NCBI RefSeq assembly: GCF_002105155.1
Contig: NW_019029039.1
Location: 124,001-188,000 of the forward strand
DNA length: 64,000 nucleotides
DNA from: Lobosporangium transversale
Taxonomy: Eukaryota; Mortierellomycota; Mortierellomycetes; Mortierellales; Mortierellaceae
Reading direction: 5' to 3'
Shown here: positions 11,846 to 24,195 of the stretch, one piece after another
Numbering within the stretch: the stretch's first letter is position 1
Layout of the letters: the number at the start of each line of letters is the position of its first letter
Program-made: the position numbers and the translations under genes
The notes under the pieces: generated by a model
The model's input: the letters and a program-made list of their open reading frames with translations, nothing else
Databases searched by the model: none
What the model was told of the DNA's origin: nothing

Positions 11846-12373
11846 ATGAAGTTCATTGCCACTCTCGCTGTTGCCGTCTCCTCTTTGGCCGCCATGGCCT
11901 CTGCTGATATGTTGCAGATTAACAACCCTACCGTCAACACTATCTGGAACGCAGGCAAAACCGAATACGTTGCCTGGACTGGCAACTGCGCTTCCATGGG
12001 CCCCGCAGGAAAGAACGTCACTGTCGAGATCGTTACCGGGCCCTCGACCTCTGTCCGTCACGTCGGCAACATTGGAACTGTTGATTGCTCAGGAAGCAAC
12101 AGCACTGCTAACGTCATCATCCCTGAGGACTTTGCCTCTGGCCAGTATGCTTTGATCATCTTGACCGAGCCTGAGAAGTCCTACACCAATGCTTTCACCA
12201 TTAACAACCCCAAGGTGGCTGCTCCCCCAACTACTGCTCCCCCAGCTTCTAATCCTTCTGGTTCCGGTTCTACTGCCCCTAAGGAGGAAAAGCCCAGCAG
12301 TGCTGGATCCTTGGGTGCCAATACCTTCTTGGCTTTGACCGGTGCTGCCACTGCCGCATTCTACCTTCTCTAA
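11846..12373 (+). CDS. GPI-anchored Ser/Thr-rich surface protein, Kre9/Knh1 N-terminal-like family
   Basis: Intronless, 175 residues. The ATG at 11846 gives a clean signal peptide (MKFIATLAVAVSSLAAMASA, cleavage after ASA). The upstream in-frame ATG at 11735 lies beside the TATA box and is rejected. The mature part, starting DMLQINNPTVNTIWNAGK, has the immunoglobulin-like fold pattern of the Kre9/Knh1-type domain, with NAFTINNP closing it near residue 122. Two Cys (NCASM, VDCSG) could form a disulfide, and there are several N-glycosylation sequons (NVT, NST). A Pro/Thr/Ser-rich stalk (PPTTAPPASNPSGSGS) leads to a hydrophobic C-terminus after SSAGSLGA, the layout of a GPI-attachment signal. 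Likely cell-wall or plasma-membrane surface; the precise role is unknown. Confidence 0.88.
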   Translation: MKFIATLAVAVSSLAAMASADMLQINNPTVNTIWNAGKTEYVAWTGNCASMGPAGKNVTVEIVTGPSTSVRHVGNIGTVDCSGSNSTANVIIPEDFASGQYALIILTEPEKSYTNAFTINNPKVAAPPTTAPPASNPSGSGSTAPKEEKPSSAGSLGANTFLALTGAATAAFYLL

Positions 12374-12872
12374 ATTGAAATTGAGAAAAGAAAAGAAAAG
12401 TGGGAGGCATCTGAGAGAGGGTAGGGATCAAGCACAATGCTTGATCCAAGCAGTTGTTGATTCTCTGTTCCTGATTTTTTTTTTTTTTTACTTTGTCTCC
12501 ATATCCGGGTTACACCAACCCATTCACTCAACAAGACAAAGGAAGAAAAATTACAAGACATGGAGGCGAAGCAACAACCATTTCCTTCATTTATTAGAAC
12601 GTGTACACCTACTTGCTCTTTTGTTCACCTAGAAAAAAAACAGACATTATAATCTTTCATTACACCATTTTGCTTTTTTTTTTTCTTGTTTCTACTGTAA
12701 TAAACCATGTAATAAAACTTTTTGATTTACACTTATAAAAAAATGTTCCCAAAGGAACATGATGGATATAGACGGTATATTTATCGTTGAATGCGAGGGT
12801 CCTTTTGGAGATTGCAAAACAATAGGAGATATAAAAAGGCTTTCTTTTTTTTAGGATCCAATGCAAGATATA
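12374..12872. other. 3' flank of the GPI-protein gene, no gene seen
   Basis: A/T-rich, with short T runs (12477-12490, 12674-12684). It ends at the left border of the first MITE. Confidence 0.3.
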
Positions 12873-13056
12873 GCCCGTTTCATTTGGTCGCGATACCTTA
12901 TATTTTTTGAATACTTTCGAGTGTATTGGCAGCCAATTAGCTCGCTTGTTACGAGTATTGTTGCAAGTCCGTCACGTAGTGAGATGCCACCAGAACAATT
13001 CAATCATCGTTTTTAGATTAAAAATATAAGGTATCGTGACCAAATAAAATTGGCGA
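12873..13056 (+). mobile_element. 184-bp MITE, copy 1 (TA-flanked)
   Basis: The element starts GCCCGTTTCATTTGGTCGCG and ends with the imperfect reverse complement ...CGTGACCAAATAAAATTGGCGA, so it has terminal inverted repeats of about 35-40 bp sharing the core ATTTGGTC(A/G)CGATACC. It is flanked by TA on both sides (12871-12872, 13057-13058), as expected for Tc1/mariner-type insertion. Too small to code for anything. Copy 2 at 13210-13393 matches it base for base in reverse orientation. Confidence 0.8.
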
Positions 13057-13209
13057 TACATTCATTCTAAATAGCTCTCATTTAATCTCACTCTTTCTTT
13101 TTTTTTTTTTTTTTTTTTTTTTTTCTTTACAAGCTCTCAATAAATGGCTCTTTTTTTTTTTCTTGAGTGGCATGGCATTGGTACCTTTTATAATTAGCAT
13201 TTATATATA

Positions 13210-13393
13210 TCGCCAATTTTATTTGGTCACGATACCTTATATTTTTAATCTAAAAACGATGATTGAATTGTTCTGGTGGCATCTCACTACGTGACGGACT
13301 TGCAACAATACTCGTAACAAGCGAGCTAATTGGCTGCCAATACACTCGAAAGTATTCAAAAAATATAAGGTATCGCGACCAAATGAAACGGGC
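13210..13393 (-). mobile_element. 184-bp MITE, copy 2, identical to copy 1 but inverted
   Basis: The exact reverse complement of 12873-13056 over all 184 bases by direct reading, with TA on both flanks (13208-13209, 13394-13395). A 153-bp spacer (13057-13209) holding a 27-base T run lies between. The pair may be two insertions, or the arms of one ~521-bp foldback element that is itself bounded by TA. Confidence 0.8.
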
Positions 13394-14041
13394 TATATAT
13401 ATATCAATATATATATATATGTATTTTACTGCATTTTATTTTCAAACGACGACAATAGGTAAAGGAATGCCTTCTTTCATAACACCTTTTCCTCTTCATA
13501 CCGAGTTTCTTTCTTACATGACAGGAGATATAGAATATGGTTACACCGGTTTAGAATGAATAAACATTTTTATATTTTATATTTATTTATTTGTATACAA
13601 ACATGTCCCAATCAAATCCTGGTTGTTTGGCCACCAGAGTTTAAACTTTAAGCTCTCTTGAAATCACTTCTTTAAGTGGATTTTTCGAATCAAGGGGGAG
13701 GGGGGTACCCCTAACTCGAAATGGGAGACCACAGTAACCCATGTTTTTTTTTTTTTTCTTTCTTTCCTTTGTAGTGAAATAATGACGTGGATCTTCGCAT
13801 CCAGTTTGAAGAAGGGGTAGACCAGTAACCGCGATAAAAAAAAAAATTGGAGCCAGCATTTATTCAATAATGTATGGAAGCGCCATGCCATGGATCCAGG
13901 AGGGAGATTTCTGATGCACAAGGCCCACGGGAAAGCCTTGATGAGGCCCAGACCATAAGGTCGTTAGGAATCACAAGGTAATTTGCTGAACATGAATTTG
14001 TGTGGGCAGACTCTTGGTGAGATCGATTGAGATAGTAAAAT
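13394..14041. other. non-coding stretch right of the MITE pair
   Basis: A/T-rich, with (TA)n at 13394-13421, and no supported gene. ORFs seen here are short and contain homopolymers. Confidence 0.3.
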
Positions 14042-14729
14042 ATGTCTTTCAGAAGCCAAAGATGGAGCTGGCTACTCTATTGCCATGCATTTGTAATGTT
14101 GAAGGTTCTCAATCAATCACTTCTTAAATCTAAGGAAGTGTCTGTTTTCCCTTGTGCCCTCCTTTTTGCGCCGAGCCTGGCTATGGAAGTACTTCTAGCG
14201 TCTCCATGGACACCACCAAAATACTCGTGTTGGAGCGAGCATTGATTGACGTCGATAATACAAGGAATGGGAGGAGATCTGCATCACGAACTGACACAAC
14301 CTGAGTCCTGTCTGCTGTCTTTTGAGGCGCAAAAGGAGACCTTGGTCTACTTCAACCCAAGATACTCTTGTAAAAAACTAGATGTCTATGCTAAGAAAGA
14401 AAAGGCTACTAGCCAATATCAACGATGATGCGAAATCCAAATTGGCTGTTTTTTGCAATAATGAGGCCATCAGTAAACTTGTTGATCGCGTGTTTCACTG
14501 TGCCGAAAACTGTGCCAACATTGATCATCGTTGGGTCTTCCAAAGTCCCAAAAATGGTGTACTATCGGCTACTTGTTGCTTCCACCCTGTCATAAGCTTC
14601 ATTCAGTGCACTACACTGGGTTACTATGACATCCCTCTACACATAGCATACGATAATGAGCCTTGGGGCTCTTTCGTGACGGGGGCTTTACTCGCTGCCC
14701 CTGCCGATTCAAACGAACAAGCGTACTAA
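14042..14729 (+). pseudogene. decayed ORF fragments of unknown origin
   Basis: Three consecutive short open stretches in different frames (14042-14245, 14246-14428, 14382-14729) with denser GC than the surroundings and protein-like composition, e.g. DTTKILVLERALIDVDNTR in a frame crossing 14205-14265 and FHCAENCANIDHRWVF in the last. No start codon context, splice sites or known domain could be found that would join them. Most simply this is the relic of a gene or transposon ORF broken by stops and frameshifts; a real gene with unrecognised introns cannot be excluded. Confidence 0.3.
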
Positions 14730-15800
14730 CAAGCGCTGTCTTCTTTTTATAAAGATGTATTTTTTATTGATGTACAGTAATAACTGCTTCATTACTAAAT
14801 GACCCCTTTTTTGTCTCCATCTCTTCAGTTAAGTCTACGTTTTAAGTATTTCTCTCCCGTCTGCTTCTCTCGCAAGCTTTGTGCGGCTTTCCCACCTAGC
14901 CAACTTGTGCTTGCTCTTATAGTCCTCAAATCATGGTCTTTCTAGCGATGAAAGTAAGGCAGGGAGCAATTGATTCCAAGGTGAGAGCGCAGGAAAGCGC
15001 GGGTTTGCAGAGGCTCAGCAGCAGAAGAAGGCAGAAGTAGTTGGAGACGGTGTATCAGAATGATTAATGATGCTGTAGCATCCGAATGCAGGTTCTGGAT
15101 TAAGCTCAACTGGCTTGAAAAGGTGAATTGGCGTAGCCCAAAGGAGTTGATTTACGAGAATTTCATGGAGGCAGCTGTACATTGCCAACTCGATGCTTGA
15201 CTAGGCAATCCAACTGGAATAGGATATTTACTTCAAGGTCATGAAAGCTTCAAATCATCAAGCTCCAGTAGACAGAAGGAATTATGATTATAACAGTTGC
15301 TACGAATAGTGCAAATCGTACAAAGGCAGGGAATGAGATCAAGAGTCAAACTTTTGGGATATAAAGCTTCCTTGACGGACGACTGTACCCTAGAATAATT
15401 GGCGCGTACATGTATACCGCTTTCACCGGGAGAGGATAAGAAAATTTAAGTTATGAACAGTGTAAGGGAGACACTTTTCTCACTTTTTTATTAGCCCTCC
15501 GTTCTACTTTACCCAACATCTCTCTTTGTATTAATAAAGCTACTAAAAGAGCGCGACGACAGTTTAAGAAAAGAAATCTCAAGGATTAATATGTCAATGT
15601 GAAGTCCTAATCCAATACAGAAGAGGGCAGAAACTGGATTGTGGCATGTCCAATGCAGGGTGACTGAACAGTTCAAGAATCATTTGCGTCTGTGGTCACA
15701 AATTTCCAGGATAGGAAAACCTGATATGTACTATGATGACAATTCAGGATGGAAGTGCCTTGAAGACTGCTTCTCGAAGCGGGAATATATCCGACGTTGA
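14730..15800. other. gene-poor stretch, nothing supported
   Basis: No ORF of note on either strand and no repeats recognised. Base composition is less homopolymer-rich than elsewhere, which suggests old degenerated coding or element sequence. Confidence 0.25.
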
Positions 15801-16220
15801 TTGCTCGTTCATATTTATCGTTTCATTCAGCCTTTGCCCTGCAAGCTACATCATTTCTATATAACGTCGTTTAATAAGATAGGAATGGATAAAATTAAAG
15901 ATGCAATGTACGGTTCAATTCGGAATATTTATAAAAAAAATTCTAAAGTCCAACCAGCCTCTGAATCTCACTGGGATTGGGCTGAGCAATTTCAGAAGTC
16001 CGCTCGGCTCCTCCTAGGAATAAGAAGCCCATGCTACTACACTCATCATCAGCGCTGTGTATCTCGGTTCATTGCTATTCATGCGGGCAATACACCTAAT
16101 AGAGATGGACAATCAATCAGTCTCTCCTCAGTTGACTGCAATGGATACTACTTGGTCTGTCTATATCATATGTTCTTCATTCCAGAACTCGATGAGGTAT
16201 CCCAGGATCATAATGAGTAG
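15801..16220 (+). CDS. hypothetical ORF, probably relic
   Basis: 139 codons opening at an ATG with no recognisable promoter context. It includes SHWDWAEQFQKSARLLLG and HHQRCVSRFIAIHAGN, which are protein-like, but no family is recognised. It lies among decayed fragments and close to an oppositely oriented fragmentary gene, so it may not be functional. Confidence 0.25.
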   Translation: MLVHIYRFIQPLPCKLHHFYITSFNKIGMDKIKDAMYGSIRNIYKKNSKVQPASESHWDWAEQFQKSARLLLGIRSPCYYTHHQRCVSRFIAIHAGNTPNRDGQSISLSSVDCNGYYLVCLYHMFFIPELDEVSQDHNE

Positions 16221-16261
16221 CAGGAACGAAAGAAAGATGTGTTTGTTAAAACGCAGCGATC

Positions 16262-17028
16262 TTCGTTGAATAAAAAGAGTAAAAACCTAACTGTTGTAAA
16301 AAAAACTCATAAATCCCTGCTAATCGTGACACTTCTTGATTTCACTCAAGTAGGCAATTCCCTTGGTCCTATTGGTCATGAGATTGGAGCCATTGGTATC
16401 AAGGATACAGACGCTACGAACGCAGTTGACGACAACGACAGCACTACCCATGACATGGAGAGCAGCAATGGCCTTGGATGAGAAGTCAGCCTGTCCGGAG
16501 GCGTCAGTCGGGTTGATCAAAAAGCCGATACCTAAAAATACATTCAATGTATCGAACTCGACAATGATATTGATTTCGAGTCAACATAACGAATGAAAAG
16601 TTGCTGGAGGCTCAAAGTATTATATATACTAGTGCATGTTTACCATACCATTGGATGTCTGCTTGATATCGGGAAGACCATCCTCATTCATCTCGAAGAG
16701 AAGGGAAACTGCAATGGACTCGATGACAATAGCACGCTTCTGCTCATCTTGACGCGTTCCAGTGAAACCCATTTCACTGGCATGGGCAGATGAAACAAAA
16801 TACACAAGCCTTAGAGATAAAGGGGCTGGCAAGAGTGAACTTTTTGTGGCCGACGTGAGTAATAATGGACATGTTATGGACGTCCGTAACTTTGTGCACC
16901 TGTCCATGTTGTAGACCGATTACGTTTGTGAAATATACCGGCATCATAATAAGTAACGGAAACGAAAGAAAGCTTAGTTTATTGTAATCCAAAAGCAAAA
17001 ACCATGTATATACATAAAGCCGCAGCAA
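16262..17028 (-). pseudogene. fragmentary minus-strand gene of unknown family with a membrane-like segment
   Basis: Read from 17028 downwards, one frame gives VIGLQHGQVHKVTDVHNMSI and ITHVGHKKFTLASPFISK. Another (around 16820-16635) gives RQDEQKRAIVIESIAVSLLF and EMNEDGLPDIKQTSNG. A third (16526-16340) gives GIGFLINPTDASGQADFS and a hydrophobic stretch ALHVMGSAVVVVNCVRSVCI. The pieces look like consecutive exons or frameshifted parts of one protein. AG/GT boundaries flank some of them (for example an acceptor just before GIGFL at about 16531), but I could not make a complete model. A partial direct repeat (GGAACGAAAGAAAG type) lies at about 16222-16247 and 16957-16981. Confidence 0.35.
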
Positions 17029-17964
17029 TTTGTATGCACAGGGATTGGTGGCCAGCTTTCCTTAGCAATGCTACATTTACATACATTGTTTAACCATTGT
17101 CATACATACAAACAAAGTGGTCCAAACAAAGCGGAAAAGTCAAACAATGGCGCGTGGGAAAGGCACATATAGTTCCACAGAGTGGACGCGAAACTCACGC
17201 GTTCCCTCCATCCTTCTCTCCTCTGTCCCCTGCTTCTTTCCTCGCATCATTTTGTCAAATGTCCCCAACCAAGGCACGAATCTATTCGATAATGAAGTTA
17301 ATCTTTTGTTGCTTTCAACTTTTCTGTTTAGGGGGTGAGAGAGAGGAGTAAGAGAGGCTGAAAGCGGCGAGGTTGTAAGCGTTAAATCGCGTTAAAGAAT
17401 AAGGAAGGAACAGTTATTCCTTATTCTGATAGATTAGCCTGGCAAAGTTACCAGATTAAAATTGTATGCTAGACCCATTCAAAGAATGGCCATGAGCTTT
17501 ATTTTGGTAGGGGAACAATCTCCCTGGAGCGAAGCTTCTCCCATGAGTACCACCTTCTCGAATGGTGAAGTAGATAATGAAGCGGCCTTTAGAAGGTGAT
17601 GTTTGGCAACTATTGGTTGATTTAAGCGAGGATTCAGCTAACAAATGAGTTCATACAGTAGCCATGGACGCTTTTTTTTTTTTTTTTTTTTTTTGAGCAT
17701 AGAAATGTGCTATAAAAAGTTTAATATAAAAAAAGAGTAAAACAAAGTTTACCTGGCAAATTCATCAAATTAAAAAGTAAAGATAGTCGCGACTAAAACT
17801 TTATTTTCGAGACACCAATCAAAACCAGATGACAAAAGAGACAGGACATGGCCCAAAAAAGCTCATGCTGAAGGCGGAGTTGACCCAGTAGTAGCCAAAG
17901 TTAGGCCAAAGTGGGAATTAATCACTGAGGAATCAATTAGTAGATATATATATATATATATATC
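17029..17964. other. gene-poor stretch
   Basis: Short ORFs only (17097-17351, 17456-17644) with no recognisable family. A 22-base T run at about 17672-17693 and (AT)n just before the third MITE (17943-17963). Confidence 0.25.
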
Positions 17965-18147
17965 CTCCAACTCGTTTGGTCAGTGATTCATATATTTTCT
18001 ATTCAAAAAACGATGATTGAATTGATTTGGTGGCTGATTTTGACATTTCACCCTCCGTGACGAACTGGTGCCAAGGAATATAATTGGCTCCCAATTCAAT
18101 CAAGATTATTCAAAAAATATATGAATTACTGACCAAATGGGACGGAG
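17965..18147 (-). mobile_element. third, diverged copy of the ~184-bp MITE
   Basis: Begins CTCCAACTCGTTTGGTCAGT and ends ACTGACCAAATGGGACGGAG, giving imperfect terminal inverted repeats, with TA next to the right end (18148-18149). The interior aligns with copy 2: it shares AAACGATGATTGAATTG, TGGTGGC, CGTGACG and AATTGGCT...CCAAT in the same order and spacing. Same orientation as copy 2 and almost the same length (183 bp), but clearly older. Confidence 0.65.
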
Positions 18148-18919
18148 TATAGTGTGTAGGCAACTATGACCCAAAAGAGCTTCGTCTGAGATCATTCACG
18201 GATCAATTGAACACGATGAAGGTCACTAGCATTTTACATAGTATTATGAAACACTGCCTGGACTAAGGTACTCCACCAGTCCATCTCTGCAGTACACCAA
18301 AATGCCTTCGAAGCATGCCTTGTCATACCATCATCAACAGGTTGAGCTGTGATGGTTAAAAACAAATAGCTCGAAAAATTAAAAATATGTCCATTACAGT
18401 CAAGTTATCGATCGCATAGGTTGCGTCTGCGTTACTTGGTGCTGCAAGATCCATTAGAGCATGCTCCTTCACATAGAAGAGCCTCCCCGAGTTGAGAGGC
18501 AGGTTATAATAAAAGACTGTGAGCTTGTTCCCGGGTATGATCCGAACCATCGCTTTACGGATCGAGCTTTTTTTAAAACTAAAGCGCTCTATTTTCTATT
18601 TTAGAAGCGTTGGCCCTTAATATATCAAAGTTTCTGTTCTAAGTCTGCTTCGCCCTAGGTCTTTTCTTTTTTTTCCCCCCGCATGGACCCTTCCCCACTC
18701 TTTCCACGTCACGGGTCTCCGCGTTCATCGCATCTCTTTTCTTCTCCACAAGTATTTCTTCTTATTTTTTTTCTTTTCTTTTTTTTTTTTTTCATTACAA
18801 CTAAAGCAACTAACACAATTAACACCTTAACACCTTAATACCTCAATACCTCAATACCTCAACACCTTAACACTTTAACAACTTTACATTTCAAATCCAC
18901 AAAAGCACATTAAAACACG
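18148..18919. other. region upstream of Rab GDI
   Basis: A 64-codon minus-strand ORF (18550-18356) is protein-like but unrecognised. The last ~250 bases are very pyrimidine-rich, then carry a run of short ACACCTTA / ACCTCAAT units (18815-18880), and form the GDI promoter and leader. Confidence 0.35.
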
Positions 18920-20617
18920 ATGGTAAGTTGTCATTAGAATAATGAATGCAATTAATGCAACACAGGAAACCATGAAAACAAAGAAAGATGGGGAAACGCG
19001 TAAAAATCCAAGTCGTTACTGACGAGTTTCAATCGCCCACTTCTTATTTCTCCCCTTTTTTTATTACTGTTTCTATTGCTCAGGATGAGCAATACGATAT
19101 CATTGTCTTGGGCACCGGTTTGACCGAGTGTATCCTCTCAGGTCTCCTTTCAATTGAAGGCAAGAAAGTCTTGCATCTGGACCGCAACGCTTATTATGGA
19201 GGTGAAAGTGCCAGTTTGAACTTGACTCAGGTATGGGAAAAAAAAAAAAAAAAAAAAAAAAAGCTAGAAACACAATACTTTCTAGTTATTAGTCCATTTC
19301 ACTGAATATAAACTTGTACTTTTTTTTAAATAAAAAAAAAAAAAAAAAAAAAACCTACAGCTCTTCAAAAAGTTCCGTGGAGACGAAGCTCCTTCCTCAT
19401 CCTTGGGGAATGACACTTCCTACAATGTTGACTTGGTGCCCAAGTTCATGATGGCCAATGGTGAGCTTGTCAAGATCTTGACTCATACCGCTGTCACGCG
19501 CTACATTAACTTCAAACAAATTGCTGGCTCATTTGTCTACCGTGATGGTAAGATCGCCAAGGTGCCTACCACAGAGGTCGAGGCAGCTCTGAGTCCCCTC
19601 GTGGGCGTAATGGAGAAGAATAGGGTCCGCAAATTCTTTGAATATGTCCAAAATTACAATTTGGAGGATCCCTCCACTCAAAATGGCTTGGATATCAGGA
19701 CCGTATCCATGGAGGATGTTTACAAGTCCTTTGAGCTCGAAGCTGGCACCATTGACTTTATTGGTCATGCTCTTGCTCTGCATTTAGACGACAGGTAAGA
19801 AAAAAAAAAATAAGATTTGCTTAATTTAGCGGTTATTTTTTTCTTCGATGCTCACGAATTATGTATTTGAATTTAGTTACTTGACTCGTCCAGCTCAAGA
19901 GACTTTTGAGCGCATCAGACTGTACGTCTCCTCTATGGCTCGCTATGGCAAGTCCCCTTACCTTTATCCCGTCTATGGCTTGGGCGACCTTCCTCAAGGA
20001 TTTGCTCGGTAAATATACTTTAGACTTTCTAAAAAAAAAAAATGATGAGCATGTACATGTATTTTTCAGGCATTAAGCAAACCCCCTTATTTTTCTCTTT
20101 CCTTCACGCATTACTTAGTCTGAGTGCAGTCTATGGAAGCACATATATGCTGGATAAGAAGGTGGACGAGATTGTCTATGATGCGAATGGCAAGGCTACT
20201 GGTGTTCGTTCTGGGGATGAGGTTGCTAAAGCTTCACAGATCATCTGTGATCCTTCCTATGCGCCTAATAAAGTCCAGAAGAAGGCTCGTGTCATCCGTG
20301 CCATCTGTTTGCTCAACGGCCCTATTCCCCATACCGATAAGGCCGATTCCTTCCAGTTGATCATTCCTCAGAACCAGGTCAAGCGTAAGCATGACATCTA
20401 CATTGCTGGTCTGTCAGCCACCCATGGTGTCTGTGACAAGGATTACTACCTGGCTATTGTCTCCACTATTGTAGAGACTGAGAACCCAGAGCAGGAGATC
20501 CAGCCTGCTTTGGACCTTCTTGGACCATATGTCGAAAAGTGAGTAGACCTTTTACATTTTTCAGGTGATGCGCTGCATTTCTATCTTTTTTCTTTTTTTT
20601 CCTAACCTTCTCCAATT

Positions 20618-20653
<36 letters not shown>

Positions 20654-20851
20654 TTTGTTCAAGTTGCTGATATTTGTGAACCAATCCAAGATGGTACTCA
20701 AGACCAAGTGTTCGTGTCAAAGTCATACGATGCCACTTCCCACTTTGAGTCCGTCTGCGATGATGTCAAGGATTTGTACAAGCGCATCACAGGCAACGAA
20801 TTGGTCTTGAAACAGCGACAGACCTTGGAAGAAGAATACAAGGAGGCATAA
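18920..20851 (+). CDS. GDI1: Rab GDP dissociation inhibitor
   Basis: Extracts GDP-bound prenylated Rab GTPases from membranes and recycles them through the cytosol, an essential secretory-pathway factor. Exons 18920-18922, 19084-19230, 19361-19794, 19877-20008, 20119-20538, 20653-20851; 444 residues, normal for GDI. The N-terminal [21 protein letters not shown] (split by an intron straight after the ATG) is the FAD-like fold entry. [18 protein letters not shown] and [28 protein letters not shown]-type blocks are visible in order. The C-terminus is variable, as in other GDIs. The last intron ends in a run of ~27 A directly before its AG. The preceding intron-rich, pyrimidine-led structure and full frame indicate a functional gene. 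Confidence 0.96.
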
Positions 20852-20978
20852 AATACAATTAAAAAAAGTTTAGCAAGTAACGTGAGAGAATACTATTGAA
20901 TTAATTAAATAAAAGATAAAAAAAACCCCGTTTAAATAAATGATGCAACTTTGCTTAATCAGAAGACATGGACGTTCT

Positions 20979-21019
<41 letters not shown>

Positions 21020-21160
21020 ACGAAAATCAGAGTTTTTTGCTTTACTTTTTTATTTTTTTCTTTAATTTGAATGTAATATATAGATGGTGATTGTTATTTA
21101 TAAACAAAGGAAAGTGCCTATCCTTTTCTTGTTTCTTTTTTCTTATTATTTTGATAATAT
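20852..21160. other. convergent intergenic region
   Basis: Between the convergent GDI and fucose synthase genes. It contains a 38-base T run (20981-21018) and nothing else. Confidence 0.4.
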
Positions 21161-22522
<1,362 letters not shown>

Positions 22523-22600
22523 GATGTGCAATGACAGAGGAAATGAGAACAAAGATGAAAGAAAAAAGGATGACTTTTTTCATTTTGCGTGAATAGTTAG

Positions 22601-22608
22601 TATTTATA
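22601..22608 (-). promoter_or_regulatory. TATA box of GDP-L-fucose synthase
   Basis: TATAAATA on the minus strand, about 80 bases upstream of the ATG at 22522. Confidence 0.5.
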
Positions 22609-22796
22609 GCACCTTACTTAAACCACAAAAAGTTGGATTTTGGACCTGAGACGTTTCTAGCACAAATCCCGTGACTTTGATTTGAAATTCTTGTTTAATT
22701 TGTAAACACAGTGCTTGGTCCTACAATGAAAGATGACTTTGGATCAAAACACGGCATTCAATTACTCTTTCTTTTGACTCGTCTCGTCTCCTCAGC

Positions 22797-23054
22797 ATGC
22801 CCCGTTCTGCATGGAAAGGCCCTTTCTTTGTGGCACTGCCTGGTCTTAAGCAAGCATTGACTCAAAACATCCCTGTCCGGACAAATGCTCGTGCCTGTAC
22901 CATCATTCCTTCCTTTGTCGGACTCAAATTTCAAATTCATAACGGCAAGGACTATGTACCCTTGACTGTTACTGACGAAATGGTTGGACACAAGCTTGGC
23001 GAGTTTGCTCCCACAAGGAAACGCTTCTCTTATCGCCAGACCAAGAACCGTTAA
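22797..23054 (+). CDS. mitochondrial small-subunit ribosomal protein uS19 (S19 family)
   Basis: 85 codons, no intron. [20 protein letters not shown] carries the family N-terminal signature (RSxWKGPF). [20 protein letters not shown] then [20 protein letters not shown] matches the S19 core, with the [10 protein letters not shown] block ([17 protein letters not shown]) at the C-terminus. The short bacterial-like form without the eukaryotic cytosolic extension shows that it serves the mitochondrial ribosome, where it binds near the head of the small subunit. It is divergent from fucose synthase across 274 bp. Confidence 0.93.
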   Translation: MPRSAWKGPFFVALPGLKQALTQNIPVRTNARACTIIPSFVGLKFQIHNGKDYVPLTVTDEMVGHKLGEFAPTRKRFSYRQTKNR

Positions 23055-23310
23055 AGCATCAAGAAAAAGAAATGATATATACATCTTGATTTACATTTCA
23101 GAAACGCACAGAAAGGAACAAGAAGGCAAAAAGAGTGTTGTTTTTCGGAGAACAGGACGAAGCAGGATCTTGTCAGTTTTCTTTTTTTTTTTAGACGGGA
23201 TACAATTGCAGTATTTTCTTTCTTTTTTTTTTATACATAGAATCATCCAACATTTTCTTTTTGTTTCGGAATCACAACATCATTGCATATGTGCTTAAAC
23301 CATTATCGAC

Positions 23311-23356
<46 letters not shown>

Positions 23357-24195
23357 CCCTTCCTTTTTCATCTTTATTTCAGTATCTTTGTTGATTAGTC
23401 GAGCTTCATCAGTCATATCATTAAAGAAAGAACAGAATGGGAAAGAATGAAAACAAAAGAGTTTCTTTTAGTAACTGTAATTATTTTCTACGCCGCTCTT
23501 GCAACAATGCATTCACACGCGATAAGATACTTGGATGGCCTTTTCTTTCTTGAAAGTAATGCAACAGCGACATTACTAAATACTGAAAATTTACATTTAC
23601 CACTACAATTGCTTCACAACTTATTAGTGCAGCTCCACTTAGTAAACTGGAATTGCCATAGAACCTTTCTTTTTTTTTTTTTTTACCTTGCTGCAATAGT
23701 CTATTCATGATATAGGAATGATGGCTCCTTCGACATGTTGATATTCTTGATCCGTTTGTTTCCGCATCCCATTCATAACAAAGCAACATTTGTACTATGA
23801 TTGACTTCTACAACGCCTGTAACTACCTAAAAGGATTGATACCTTTCAGATTAGTCATATCTACATACTTTTGGAAAATTTCATCGACGTATCAAAAAAA
23901 AAAAAGCTCGCAACAAGCTTGATTTATTGAACATCATCGCAAACACTCCATTTCAGAGAATAAAAAAACGAGAAGGATGAAAACCCTCCTCTGAACAACT
24001 TGGATAAATAGAAACACAAACATTTATTTGAAAACCCTCCAAAACACGCCATATTGAATGTCATTAAGAAGGGAATAGAGACACTAAAAACCAAAAAGAA
24101 AAAGAAAAGAAAAACAGAATTCAACGAGCAAATTTTATTTGATTTGGTTGTTACGGAGGACGAGACCAGGGTTTTTTTTTCGATCAAATAAAAAT
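23055..24195. other. intergenic region, nothing supported
   Basis: 1.1 kb of A/T-rich DNA with A/T runs and an AAAAG repeat near 23310-23350. The short ORFs carry homopolymers and no known domain. Confidence 0.35.

Noticed and set aside
13263-13559. 98-codon ORF across MITE copy 2
   Set aside because: Generated by element sequence and (TA)n; no protein features.
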